Shown piece by piece: positions 8,401 through 20,600 of a DNA stretch of 64,000 bases. This stretch comes from Limnephilus marmoratus (lineage: Eukaryota; Arthropoda; Insecta; Trichoptera; Limnephilidae). Within the stretch, counting starts at the first letter, position 1. The number at the start of each line of letters is the position of its first letter. Under the pieces are notes generated by a model. The model was not told the DNA's origin. It worked only from the letters and a program-made list of their open reading frames with translations, and made no database searches. The DNA lies in contig OU862908.1 of NCBI GenBank assembly GCA_917880885.1, positions 50,551,819 to 50,615,818 of the forward strand, in the 5' to 3' direction. The translations under genes were made by a program, and so were the position numbers.

Positions 8401-11392
8401 TTTTACAAAAACATCATTTTAAAACTTGGGCTCAGTCGTATTAGCACTTGGGTTCGGTTGTTTTAATACTTGGGGTCGGTGATAATTTTGGCACTATGGC
8501 ACCGAGCCGACTGAAATTGTGGATTCTTTCTAAGAATATGGTCGGTATACGAATCAATAAAAATACGTGCCATGAAAAAAAAAATTAAAAAAATCATTGT
8601 TTTAACACTTGGGGTCGGTCGTATTAGCACTTGGATTCGGTTATTTTAATACTTGCTCGGTCATAACTATGGCCCTAAGTCACCGATTTGACTGAAATTT
8701 TGGATTCTTACTAAGAACATGGTCTGTAAATGAATCAATCAAAAAATATCCCCAAAAAAAGATATTAAAAAAAAAGAAATTTTTTCAACACTTGGGTTCG
8801 GTCGTTAAAACACATGGCATCGGTCATAATTTCGGCACCACAACACCAAACTGTCTGAAATTTTGGATTCTTACTAAGAATATGGTCGGTATACGAATCA
8901 ATAAAAATACGTGCCAAAAAAATAAATTTTAAAAAAATCTTTGTTTTAACACTTGGGGTCGGTCGTATTAGCACTTGGATTCGGTTATTTTAATACTTGC
9001 TCGGTCATAACTTTGGCCCTTAGTCACCGATTTGACTGAAATTTTGGATTCTTAATAAGAACATGGTCTGTAAATGAATCAATCAAAAAATATCCCCAAA
9101 AAAAGATATTAAAAAAATATATATTTTTTCAACACTTGGGTTCGGTCGAAGATTTAACAAAAACATCATTTCAAAATTTGGGCTCAGTCGTATTAGCACT
9201 TGGGTTCTGTTGTTTTAATACTTGGGGTCGGTGATTATTTTGGCACTATGGCACCGAGCCGACTGAAATTGTGGATTCTTTCTAAGAATATGTCGGTATA
9301 CGAATCAATTAAAATACCTGCCAAAAAAATAAATTTAAAAAAAAATCATTGTTTTAACACTTGGGGTCGGTCGTATTAGCACTTGGATTCGGTTATTTTA
9401 ATACTTGCTCGGTCATAACTTTGGCCCTTAGTCACCGATTTGACTGAAATTTTGGATTCTTAATAAGAACATGGTCTGTAAATGAATCAATCAAAAAATA
9501 TCCCCAAAAAAAGATATTAAAAAAATATATATTTTTTCAACACTTGGGTTCGGTCGAAGATTTAACAAAAACATCATTTCAAAATTTGGGCTCAGTCGTA
9601 TTAGCACTTGGGTTCGGTTGTTTTAATACTTGGGGTCGGTGATTATTTTGGCACTATGGCACCGAGCCGACTGAAATTGTGGATTCTTTCTAAGAATATG
9701 GTCGGTATACGAATCATGTAAAATACCTACCAAAAAAATAAATTTAAAAAAATCATTGTTTTAATACTTGGGGTCGGTCGTATTAGCACTTGGATTCGGT
9801 TATTTTAATACTTGCTCGGTCATAACTTTGGCCCTAAGTCACCGATTTGACTGAAATTTTGGATTCTTACTAAGAACATGGTCTGTAAATGAATCAATCA
9901 AAAAAAATCCCAAAAAAAGGATTAAAAAAAAATACATTTTTTCAAAACTTGGGTTCGGTCGTTAAAACACATGGCGTCGGTCATAATTTCGACACCACAA
10001 CACAAAACTGTCTGAAATTTTGGATTCTTACTAAAAATCATGGTCTGCACACGAATCAATCAAAAATCTTACAAAAGAAGATTTAACAAAAACATCATTT
10101 TAAAACTTGGGCTCAGTCGTATATGCACTTGGGTTCGGTTGTTTTAATACTTGGGGTCGGTGATAATTTTGGCACTATGGCACCGAGACGAATGAAATTG
10201 TGGATTCTTTCTAAGAATATGGTCGTTATACGAATCAATTAAAATACCTGCCAAAAAAATTAATTTAAAAAAAAATCATTGTTTTAACACTTGGGGTCGG
10301 TCGTATGAGCACTTGGATTAGGTTATTTTAATACTTGCTCGGTCATAACTTTGGCCCTAAGTAACCGATTTGACTGAAATTTTGGATTCTTACTAAGAAC
10401 ATGGTGTGTAAATGAATCGATCAGAAAATATCCCAAAAAAAGGATTAAAAAAAAATATTTTTTCAACACTTGGGTTCGGTCGTTAAAACACATGGCGTCG
10501 GTCATTATTTCGGCACCACAACACCAAACTGTCTGAAATTTTGGATTCTTACTAAAAATCATGGTCTGCACACGAATCAATCAAAAATCTTACAAAAGAA
10601 GATTTAACAAAAACATCATTTTAAAACTTGGGCTCAGTCGTATTAGCACTTGGGTTCGGTTGTTTTAATACTTGGGGTCGGTGATAATTTTGGCACTATG
10701 GCACCGAGCCGAATGAAATTATGGATTCTTTCTAAGAATATGGTCGTTATACGAATCAATTAAAATAAATGCCAAAAAAATAAATTTAAAAAAAATCATT
10801 GTTTTAACACTTGGGGTCGGTCGTATTAGCACTTGGATTCGGTTATTTTAATACTTGCTCGGTCATAACTTTGGCCCTAAGTCACCGATTTGACTGAAAT
10901 TTTGGATTCTTACTAAGAACATGGTCTGTAAATGAATCAATCAAAGAATATCCCCAAAAAAGGATTTAAAAAAAATGTTTTTCCACACTTGGGTTCGGTC
11001 GTTAAAACACATGGCGTCGGTCATAATTTCGTCGGCACCTCAACACCAAACTGTCTGAAATTTTGGATTCTGACTAAAAATCATGGTCTGCACACGAATC
11101 AATCAATTAATCTCACAAATGAAGATTTAACAAAAACATCATTTTAAAATTTGGGCTCAGTCGTATTAGCACTTGGGTTCGGTTATTTTAATACTTGGGG
11201 TCGGTTATTATTTTGGCACTATGGCACCGAGCCGACTGAAATTGTGGATTCTTTCTAAGAATATGGTCGGTATACGAATCAATTAAAATACGTACCAAAA
11301 AAATAAATTTAAAAAAAATCATTGTTTTAATACTTGGGGTCGGTCGTATTAGCACTTGGATTCGGTTATTTTAATACTTGCTCGGTCATAAC
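5444..11392. repeat. Satellite array, left segment (~520-bp trimer units)
   Basis: Head-to-tail copies of the ~520-bp A-B-C unit run from the LINE border to the retrotransposon. This segment is the most irregular part of the array. Three trimers have lost most of subunit C (junctions near 7350, 9148 and 9555), and one C/A hybrid subunit lies near 8860-8890. Sequence is AT-rich with A-tracts in every subunit. The open frames of 60-90 codons here run on both strands, begin and end at repeat-defined positions and differ only by satellite mutations; they are not genes. Confidence 0.97.
11388..11392. repeat. 5-bp target site duplication, left (ATAAC)
   Basis: ATAAC precedes the left LTR and recurs at 16560-16564. 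Deleting one copy plus the element restores an unbroken subunit B of the satellite. Confidence 0.93.
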
Positions 11393-11668
11393 TGTGATGA
11401 CCGTGGCCGGTTATCAGCATTACCTTCTGGACTCCTGCTGATGGATCCAGATTCCTTATGATGGTGATCTCAGTACAGGGCGTTTGACAATAATAAGTCG
11501 TAGGTAGACTTAGTGAGTTTATTCCGAGATTGTGTACAGGTGTGCTTCCTACGAAGCGATAATGCAAAGAGGACGGTAGACAGCAATCACACCCTTTTAT
11601 ACGTTCCTCATGCTGTCTCACTCATACACGCATGTCTCTTTCATACCGCAAGACATACGTTCACCACA
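11393..11668 (-). repeat. 3' LTR (left copy, 276 bp)
   Basis: Differs from the right copy by two substitutions, one single-base indel and a 5-base length difference near the outer edge. On the minus strand it keeps TATAAAAG (11601-11594) as a probable TATA box and AATAAA (11523-11518) as a probable polyadenylation signal. It abuts the polypurine tract. Confidence 0.95.
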
Positions 11669-11679
11669 TCCCTCCACAC
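11669..11679 (-). other. Polypurine tract (plus-strand priming site)
   Basis: On the minus strand GTGTGGAGGGA sits directly before the 3' LTR. This is where the RNase H-resistant primer for second-strand synthesis is expected. Confidence 0.8.
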
Positions 11680-11800
11680 TTAAATCCGAAGACAGTTACA
11701 CAACATGAACTGATAATTATTTACAATACATAAAATATTCCAATATTTACAATGTAAGTAATTCATGTTGAGTCGAGAGCTGAGTGCTGCCTTCATTGAC
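11680..11800 (-). other. Retrotransposon 3' untranslated stretch
   Basis: About 120 bp between the Pol stop and the polypurine tract with no gene; no room for an envelope reading frame. Confidence 0.7.
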
Positions 11801-12085
11801 TCATCTGTGTGTTCGTGGTCGTAGTCGGTCCTTCCAATTTCCCGACGTTGACGCCACTGGATCACTGGGGCTGGAATGAGAAGGAGAAAAACCCATTAGA
11901 CTGTCATCCAGGCCAAAGCTGGAGACATCGTATTCATCATACGACAGTCTCTTCGTCTCAGACGCGACATAAGGATTGCTGTGTTTCTTTTCCCATGACA
12001 CACATAATTTAGACAACTGATCAAAATGCCTTTTCCAAAACATAATTTTACCATTTAAATTTACCTCAATTATATAAAGTTTTTT
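11801..12085 (-). pseudogene. Pol C-terminal tail after the second frame break
   Basis: The frame upstream stops at 12070, but the neighbouring frame stays open from about 12085 down to a TGA at 11801-11803. It contains WKRHFDQLSKLC and a Ser/Pro/Asp-rich end with the basic stretch RLRPRTHR. Integrase tails of this kind of element commonly continue this way after the small C-terminal domain, so the break near the T-run at 12080-12085 probably cuts one protein in two. An ATG at 12043 is present, but an independent gene is unlikely. Confidence 0.65.
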
Positions 12086-13809
12086 CCTAATTGTTTATAC
12101 ACTTTCCCTGGTACCCATTTATCATTGTTTTGGTCTCTGAAATCTCTAACCATTACCTTTTGATTAATCGAAAAACCCCCCGATTCTTTATTATTTCTTT
12201 TATAATAATTTTTTTGATTTTCCTGACATTTAGACATTTTAATTTTTGTTTCTTTCTTAATTCTATTATCCTTATCTCTCCCCCCTCTCGGTACAAAACT
12301 GTTTAAGTTTGACCTTAGTTTCCTTCCAAACATTACAACTGCAGGTTCTAAGCCAGTTGTACAGTGTGGTGCATTTCTGTAATCAATTAAAAAATTTCCT
12401 AATTTTTCCTCATAACCTGACTGAAACTTATTTCTTATCATCATTTTTTTTTTAAAATTTTTACACGTTCGAACCGCGTTTTCCGCTAGACCATTTGATT
12501 GTGGATGATTTACCGGAGTAGTTAAATGTTTGATGTTATTCATCTCACAAAACTCTTTGAAGTCCGCTGACATGAAAGCGGCTCCATTATCTGAAACTAT
12601 TGTCTGTACACTCCCGAAATAACTAAATAAACCCTTTAATATTTTAATAGTGTTATACGAATTTGGAGACTTTACTTCTACACAGTCTAACCATTTTGAG
12701 GTTGAGTCAATAATTACAAGAAAATATTTATTTGCAACTGGGCCCGCATAATCAATATGCACCCTACTCCATATTTCTTCCGTTATAGGCCACGGAGTCA
12801 ATTCGCTCTTTGGTTGCGAAGGTTGAACCTCTGAACAAATTTCGCATCCTCTCGCTAAAAGTTCAATATTTCCATCTATCCCTGGCCACCAAAATATACC
12901 TCTGGCTAAACCTTTCATCTTTGCTATACCTAGATGAGATCTATGTAACAAGTTTAAAATTTTTTCTCTTAAACTTACTGGAATTATTAGCCTATGATTC
13001 CAAAAAAAACAATCATCAATTATGGATAACTCATTCCGTTTAATCCAGTAAATCCATTTTGAATCCTCCTTGTTTATTTTATTTGGCCACCCTGTTCTGA
13101 GATAATGTTTAATTTCCAATAAAATTTTATCTGTACTTGATTCCGATTTAATTTCCTCTACATCTATAGGTAAATCTCTGTTATTTTTAAATAAACTTAG
13201 AATTTGAGTATCAAAGTCATTCTCTACGTGAACTGGTTCCTCGACAGGAACCCGAGACAAATAGTCCGAACAGTTCAATGCTGATTTCACGTACTGTACT
13301 TTGTAATTGAACGACGACAGAATTACCCCATAACGTTGAAGTCTGTTACACGCTAATACTGGGATACCTTTCTTATCACCAAAAATTCTACATAACGGTT
13401 CATTATCTATTTCTAAAATGAATTCCCTTCCATAAATATACTCAAAAAATTTTTTTAACGCAAACACTATAGCTGTTGCTTCTAAATCCAAAATTGAATA
13501 TTTCTTTTCTGCTTCAGTTAATTTTCGAGAAACAAAAGAAATCGGTCTCTGTAAATTATTATCATAACAATGTAAAAGCGTCGCTCCTAACCCTTTTGTT
13601 GAGGCATCTGTAACAATCTTCAATGTTACATCCGGATCATAATGAGCTAGCACTCTATCATCACATAAAATTGACTTAATTTTATTAAAAGCTTCCAAGC
13701 AATCTTGATTAAACTCAAAATGTGTATTTTTCCTCAATAAATTATGTAACGGATCTAGAAGTACAGACATGTTAGGTACAAATGACCTGTAAAAGTTCAC
13801 TAACCCCAA
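12070..13809 (-). pseudogene. Pol part 2: RNase H and integrase
   Basis: Open for 579 codons but without its own ATG; it continues the reverse-transcriptase part in a shifted frame. The connection region has NFYRSFVPN (5-13). RNase H has TDAS (67-70), DLEATA (108-113) and NCSDYLSR (179-186). Integrase shows the zinc-binding HHCC set (His289, His292, Cys322, Cys325) with FWWPG between them, and the catalytic triad Asp353, Asp407, Glu443 with the usual 35-residue gap between the last two. These enzymes degrade the RNA strand and join cDNA to the host chromosome. All catalytic residues are present. The RNase H site reads EIDNEPL where TDHKPL is usual. No chromodomain is seen. Confidence 0.93.
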
Positions 13810-15845
13810 AAACTTCGTAATTCCGTAATGTCTGTAGGTTGCGATACCTTACTAATCGCGATAGTTTTGTCTTTCAATGGTTTAATTCCTTCCTTTGAAA
13901 CTTCAAACCCTAGAAAAGTTACTGATGACGCCTTAAAAATACACTTGTGAATATTTACACTAAATCCACAATCTTTTAATCTATTTAACACTGCTGTTAA
14001 ATTCTCATTATGTTCTTCTTCCGAATCTCCTGTTACCACAATATCATCTAAAAATACCGCTGTTTTTTTCAAACCTTGCAAGCATGAAGCTATCGTTTTA
14101 CAAAAAATAGCTGGTGCGCTATTAATCCCAAACACTAATCTCGTGAATTTAAACAATCCTAAATGAGTAGATATAGTTGTGAAATCCTGACTTTCCTCAT
14201 CTAGTTCTAATTGTAGGTACGCTTGCCTCAAGTCAATCTTGGAAAAAATTATTCCACCCGCCATTTGAGAAAATAACCATTCTATCCGTGGCATCGGATA
14301 TTTATCTACCACTAGCTGTGGATTTATTGTTGCCTTATAATCACCGCAAATCCTTATTTCGCCGTTAGTTTTTACTATGGGAACGATTGGAGACGCAAAC
14401 TTACTATAGTTTACCGGAACTAAAATACCTTCCGATTGTAACCGGCCCAATTCCGCTTCAACCTTTGCTTTTAAGGCAAACGGTATATTTCTCGGATTGC
14501 AGAATTTCGGTTCCGCATTCTCTTTTAATTTCAAATGCACTTTATATTTATTGAATTTACCCAGTTTCTCCGAAAAAACCTCCGGGAATTTCCGAATTAA
14601 ATTATCAATTACACTAGTATTATTCTCAACCATATTGTGAGAAACATTTTCACTTCCCTCCTGGGATAAAGTAGATTGTAAGCCCGTAAATCCAATATTA
14701 AACTTTTTAATGAAATCACGCCCTAGAACCGTAATTGTTCCCTGTTTTACTACGCAAAATTCTAACATTTCCCTATAACCGTTAAAATCAACTGTTAATA
14801 AGATACAACCCAATAAATTTAACTTACAGTTAGCGTAACCCATTAAGGTTAAATCCTTTGGTTTTAACATCAAATGTTTGAAATGTTTAACATAATCTTC
14901 GTCCGTTAAAATCGAAATTGCCGCCCCTGTGTCCAATAAACCGTTTAGTTCCACATTATTCACTAAAACTTTGCACAATATTGGTTCACAATATACTGCG
15001 TTTATCCGCAACATGTTTTTATGTTCCTGCGTATTTACGAACACTGAAGAAATGTTATTATATTTTAAACCGCGACATATCTTCCCAATATGCCCTTTCA
15101 CTCTGCATTTATAACAAAACACGTCTTTAAATTTACAGTTTACTGAATCGTGATAATTCCCGCAATGTTTACACTTTGTTCGGTCCGCTGACCTCGCTCT
15201 GTACGATGTAACATTCTTGTCCGAAGTTCTAAAAAAATGTTTACCTACCGAATTTTGTTTTTGTGACAAATTGTTCGATGTATTTTTAAATTTATTTACT
15301 AAATCAACACTTTCCGTTTTAATTTGCTTATTCATTACCTCGAATGAATCCATAGCAATAGCACATTCTATAACCTTTTTTAATGAAAAGTTTTCAGCCT
15401 CTACAAATAATTTCTCCTTAATACGCCCCACTCGAAGACCGGTGACAAAAACATCTTTTAAATTATATTCAAGTCTGTCCTCGAATTTGCAAAATCTAAC
15501 GAGATTTCTTAACCGTGCTATATAATCATTAACCGATTCTGAACTTTTTTGTTTCGTAGCAAAAAAAATTTCGCGCTCTTTGAACACATTTCGTTTGATA
15601 CCTACATGATTCTCTAGTAATAACAATAAATTTTCGACCGTAATATCTGTAATTTTTTTAGGAAAACACAAATCAATCAATAAATCTATTGTCTCTGTGT
15701 GTAAATGAGATATTAAAACCGCTCTCTTTTTTTCTACCGAATTTAACTTGTCATCATTGACGAGGATGAACTGTTCGTATTGCAACACGAACGTCTCCAG
15801 TTTGTCCCTCAAATGACAAAACCTGGGCAGTTCTCCCCCTTCCAT
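13800..15845 (-). pseudogene. Gag-protease-reverse transcriptase, frameshifted at its end
   Basis: The first ATG is at 15845 (the frame is open two codons earlier, from a GTG). Residue numbers count from that GTG, so subtract 2 for the ATG. The Gag part (about 3-220) has the retrotransposon-Gag pattern with VNDYIARLRNL. Two zinc knuckles follow: Cys227/Cys230/His234/Cys239 and Cys246/Cys249/His254/Cys259, which bind RNA. The aspartic protease has DTGA at 307-310 and VLGRDF near 375. Reverse transcriptase shows KIDLRQAYLQL (538-548), LVFGINSAP (572-580) and the catalytic FLDD (600-603). The frame stops at 13800, three codons after ELRSF, where the connection region should carry on; the break lies in the adjacent homopolymers at 13804-13812. 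Gag and Pol share one frame, so no frameshift is needed between them. Confidence 0.93.
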
Positions 15846-16275
15846 CTTCACACAGATACAATCAATAAATAGCAGAAAATTTTACAAACAGCACTCAACT
15901 CACGACTCTGTTGACTTGATGCTGCTGCTCCGATCTCGCCCTTCCGCGGACCGTCTCCTGGCTCCTGAACCCTGGTCGTCCTTCTAATGCCCCGGCACGC
16001 CTTCCGTGAGGTCTGCACCTGGTCTCTGATCTTCTCCTGAAGACCCGGACTTCTCCATCCACGCCTTACGTGTATGCTCCTCCAGGTTCTCGGCACTGAA
16101 TAAACCTATCCAGCGCCTTGCTATTCCTCGGATGCCAATTTCTGCTGCTCTTGCTCTTCCTGAATGTGATCTGGCCCGATGCTGCCTGATCACCTATTGT
16201 CCACTGTAGCCTCAATCTCGTGATGTTTGCTGCCAAATGTGATTTTGGCTGCTGCGTAAATCTTCTTCCTTTATA
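15846..16275 (-). other. Retrotransposon 5' untranslated leader
   Basis: About 430 bp between the primer site and the Gag start. Overlapping frames of 69-82 codons exist but are arginine-rich, share no motif with Gag and end before it. I treat them as chance. The leader should contain the packaging signal; nothing specific can be pointed to. Confidence 0.6.
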
Positions 16276-16285
16276 GGCTGCGCCA
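16276..16285 (-). other. Candidate primer binding site
   Basis: On the minus strand TGGCGCAGCC begins two bases inside the 5' LTR edge, the usual place for pairing with the CCA end of a host tRNA. The tRNA cannot be named from sequence alone. Confidence 0.6.
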
Positions 16286-16287
16286 AA

Positions 16288-16559
16288 TGTGATGACCGCA
16301 TTATCAGCATTACCTTCTGGACTCCTGCTGATGGATCCAGATTCCTTATGATGGTGATCTCAGTACAGGGCGTTTGACAATAATAAGTCGTAGGTAGACT
16401 TAGTGAGTTTATTCCGAGATTGTGTACAGGTGTGCTTCCTACGAAGCGATAAATGCAAAGAGGACGGTAGACAGCAATCACACCCTTCTATACGTTCCTC
16501 ATGCTGTTTCACTCATACACGCATGTCTCTTTCATACCGCAAGACATACGTTCACCACA
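16288..16559 (-). repeat. 5' LTR (right copy, 272 bp)
   Basis: This is the promoter-bearing LTR because coding runs leftward. The AATAAA signal is kept (16413-16408). The TATA box of the other LTR reads TATAGAAG here (16492-16485), a single change. Confidence 0.95.
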
Positions 16560-16564
16560 ATAAC
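16560..16564. repeat. 5-bp target site duplication, right (ATAAC)
   Basis: Repeats 11388-11392; the satellite continues directly with TTTGGCCCTAAGTCACCG. Confidence 0.93.
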
Positions 16565-17659
16565 TTTGGCCCTAAGTCACCGAATTGACTGAAATTTTGG
16601 ATTCTTACTAAGAACATGGTCTGTAAATGAATCAATTAAAAAAAAATGCCAAAAAAAGGATTAAAAAAAAAAACATTTTTTCAACACTTGGGTTCGGTCG
16701 TTAAAACACATGGCGTCGGTTATAATTTCGGCACCACAACACCAAACTGTCTGAAATTTTGGATTCTTACTAAAAATCATCGTCTGCACACGAATCAATC
16801 AAAAATCTTACAAAAGAAGATTTAACAAAAACATCATTTTAAAACTTGGGCTCAGTCGTATTAGCACTTGGGTTCGGTTGTTTTAATACTTGGGGTCGGT
16901 GATAATTTTGGCACTATGGCACCGAGCCGAATGAAATTGTGGATTCTTTCTAAGAATATGGTCGTTATACGAATCAATTAAAATAAATGCCAAAAAAAAA
17001 ATTTAAAAAAAATCATTGTTTTAACACTTGGGGTCAGTCGTATGAGCACTTCGATTCGGTTATTTTAATACTTGCTCGGTCATAACTTTGGCCCTAAGTC
17101 ACCGATTTGACTGAAATTTTGGATTTTTACTAAGAACATGGTCTGTAAATGAATCAATCAAAAAATATCCCCAAAAAAGGATTTAAAAAAAAATGTTTTT
17201 CAACACTTGGGTTCGGTCGTTAAAACACATGGCGTCGGTCATAATTTCGTCGGCACCACAACACCAAACTGTCTGAAATTTTGGATTCTGACTAAAAATC
17301 ATGGTCTGCACACGAATCAATCAATTAATCTCACAAATGAAGATTTAACAAAAACATCATTTTAAAATTTGGGCTCAGTCGTATTAGCACTTGGGTTCGG
17401 TTATTTTAATACTTGGGGTCGGTGATTATTTTTGCACTATGGCACCGAGCCGACTGAAATTGTGGATTCTTTCTAAGAATATGGTCGTTATACGAATCAA
17501 TTAAAATAAATGCCAAAAAAAAAAATTAAAAAAAATCATTGTTTTAATACTTGGGGTCGGTCGTATTAGCACTTGGATTCGGTTATTTTAATACTTGCTC
17601 GGTCATAACTTTGGCCCTAAGTCACTGATTTGACTAAAATTTTGGATTCTTACTAAGAA

Positions 17660-20600
17660 GTCTGGTATTGGTCTGGATTCTTACTAAGAAGGTCTGTAAA
17701 TGAATCAATCAAAAAATATCCCCAAAAAAGGATTTAAAAAAAAATATTTTTCAACACTTGGGTTCGGTCGTTAAAACACATGGCGTCGGTCATTATTTCG
17801 GCACCACAACACCAAACTGTCTGAAATTTTGGATTCTTACTAAAAATCATGGTCTGCACACGAATCAATCAAAAATCTTGCAAAAGAAGATATAACAAAA
17901 ACATCATTTTAAAACTTGGGCTCAGTCGTATTAGCACTTGGGTTCGGTTGTTTTAATACTTGGGGTCGGTGATAATTTTGGCACTATGGCACCGAGCCGA
18001 ATGAAATTGTGGATTTTTTCTAAGAATATGGTCGTTATACGAATCAATTAAAATACCTGCCAAAAAAATAAATTTTAAAAAATCATTGTTTTAACACTTG
18101 GGGTCGGTCGGATGAGCACTTGGATTCGGTTATTTTAATACTTGCTCGGTCATAACTTTGGCCCTAAGTAACCGATTTGACTGAAATTTTGGATTCTTAC
18201 TAAGAACATGGTGTGTAAATGAATCAATCAGAAAATATCCCAAAAAAAGGATTAAAAAAAAAAAATTTTTCAACACTTGGGTTCGGTCGTTAAAACACAT
18301 GGCGTCGGTCATTATTTCGGCACCACAACACCAAACTGTCTGAAATTTTGGATTCTTACTAAAAATCATGGTCTGCTCACGAATCAATCAAAAAATCTCA
18401 CAAATGAAGATTTAACAAAAACACCATTTCAAAATTTCAGCTCAGTCGTATTAGCACTTGGGTTCGGTTGTTTTAATACTTGGGGTCGGTGATTATTTTG
18501 GCACTATGGCACCGAGCCGACTGAAATTGTGGATTCTTTCTAAGAATATGGTCGGTATACGAATCAATTAAAATACCTGCCAAAAAAATAAATTTAAAAA
18601 AAATCATTGCTTTAACACTTGGGGTCAGTCGTATTAGCACTTGGATTAGGTTATTTTAATACTTGCTCGGTCATAACTTTGGCCCTAAGTAACCGATTTG
18701 ACTGAAATTTTGGATTCTTACTAAGAACATGGTGTGTAAATGAATCGATCAGAAAATATCCCAAAAAAAGGATTAAAAAAAAAATATTTTTTCAACACTT
18801 GGGTTCGGTCGTTAAAACACATGGCGTCGGTCATTATTTCGGCACCACAACACCAAACTGTCTGAAATTTTGGATTCTGACTAAAAATCATGGCCTGCAC
18901 ACGAATCAATCAATTAATCTCACAAATGAAGATTTAACAAAAACATCATTTTAAAATTTGGGCTCAGTCGTATTAGCACTTGGGTTCGGTTATTTTAATA
19001 CTTGGGGTCGGTGATTATTTTTGCACTATGGCACCGAGCCGACTGAAATTGTGGATTCTTTCTAAGAATATGGTCGGTATACGAATCAATTAAAATACCT
19101 ACCAAAAAAATAAATTTTAAAAAAATCATTGTTTTAATACTTGGGGTCGGTCGTATTAGCACTTGGATTCGGTTATTTTTATACTTGCTCGGTCATAACT
19201 TTGGCCCTAAGTCACCGATTTGACTGAAATTTTGGATTCTTACTAAGAACATGGTCTGTAAATGAATCAATCAAAAAATATCCCCAAAAAAGGATTTAAA
19301 AAAAAATGTTTTTCAACACTTGGGTTCGGTCGTTAAAACACATGGCGTCGGTCATAATTTCGTCGGCACCACAACACCAAACTGTCTGAAATTTTGGATT
19401 CTTACTAAAAATCATGGTCTGCACACGAATCAATCAAAAATCTTACAAAAGAAGATTTAACAAAAACATAATTTATAACTTGGGCTCAGTCGTATTAGCA
19501 CTTGGGTTCGGTTGTTTTAATACTTGGGGTCGGTGATAATTTTGGCACTATGGCACCGAGCCGAATGAAATTGTGGATTCTTTCTAAGAATATGGTCGTT
19601 ATACGAATCAATTAAAATAAATGCCATAAAAATAAATTTAAAAAAAATCATTGTTTTAATACTTGGGGTCGGTCGTATTAGCACTTGGATTCGGTTATTT
19701 TAATACTTGCTCGGTCATAACTTTGGCCCTAAGTCACTGAATTGACTAAAATTTTGGATTCTTACTAAGAAGTCTGGTATTGGTCTGGATTCTTACTAAG
19801 AAGGTCTGTAAATGAATCAATCAAAAAATATCCCCAAAAAAGGATTTAAAAAAAAAATATTTTTCAACACTTGGGTTCGGTCGTTAAAACACATGGCGTC
19901 GGTCATTATTTCGGCACCACAACACCAAACTGTCTGAAATTTTGGATTCTTACTAAAAATCATGGTCTGCACACGAATCAATCAAAAATCTTGCAAAAGA
20001 AGATATAACAAAAACATCATTTTAAAACTTGGGCTCAGTCGTATTAGCACTTGGGTTCGGTTTTTTTAATACTTGGGGTCGGTGATAATTTTGGCACTAT
20101 GGCACCGAGCCGAATGAAATTGTGGATTTTTTCTAAGAATATGGTCGTTATACGAATCAATTAAAATACCTGCCAAAAAAATAAATTTAAAAAAATCATT
20201 GTTTTAACACTTGGGGTCGGTCGTATGAGCACTTGGATTCGGTTATTTTAATACTTGCTCCGTCATAACTTTGGCCCTAAGTAACCGATTTGACTGAAAT
20301 TTTGGATTCTTACTAAGAACATGGTGTGTAAATGAATCAATCAGAAAATATCCCAAAAAAAGGATTAAAAAAAAAAAAATTTTTCAACACTTGGGTTCGG
20401 TCGTTAAAACACATGGCGTCGGTCATTATTTCGGCACCACAACACCAAACTGTCTGAAATTTTGGATTCTTACTAAAAATCATGGTCTGCACACGAATCA
20501 ATCAAAAAATCTCACAAATGAAGATTTAACAAAAACACCATTTCAAAATTTGGGCTCAGTCGTATTAGCACTTGGGTTCGGTTGTTTTAATACTTGGGGT

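Larger units (their letters stand above)
11393..16559 (-). mobile_element. Ty3/Gypsy (Mag-like) LTR retrotransposon in the satellite
   Basis: A 5,167-bp element has LTRs of 276 bp (11393-11668) and 272 bp (16288-16559). Each begins TG and ends CA on the plus strand, and a 5-bp duplication flanks the element. Coding runs on the minus strand in the order Gag with zinc knuckles, protease, reverse transcriptase, RNase H, integrase, which is the Ty3/Gypsy order. No envelope gene is seen. Gag and Pol share one frame, and the look of the Gag-Pol matches insect proteins often named K02A2.6-like (Mag lineage); the lineage is inferred. Two frame breaks interrupt Pol. LTR similarity suggests recent insertion. 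Confidence 0.95.

Noticed and set aside
11801..12043. A separate small gene (80 codons from an ATG at 12043)
   Set aside because: The frame is open upstream into the Pol end and reads as the natural continuation of the integrase tail after a single-base break.
13800..13812. A programmed ribosomal frameshift between reverse transcriptase and RNase H
   Set aside because: Such shifts occur between Gag and Pol; here Gag and Pol are already in one frame, and the break lies in the middle of Pol without a slippery heptamer. Mutation or sequencing error is simpler.
15848..16193. Arginine-rich frames in the retrotransposon leader
   Set aside because: They overlap each other in different phases, carry no Gag-like motif and lie in the expected untranslated leader.
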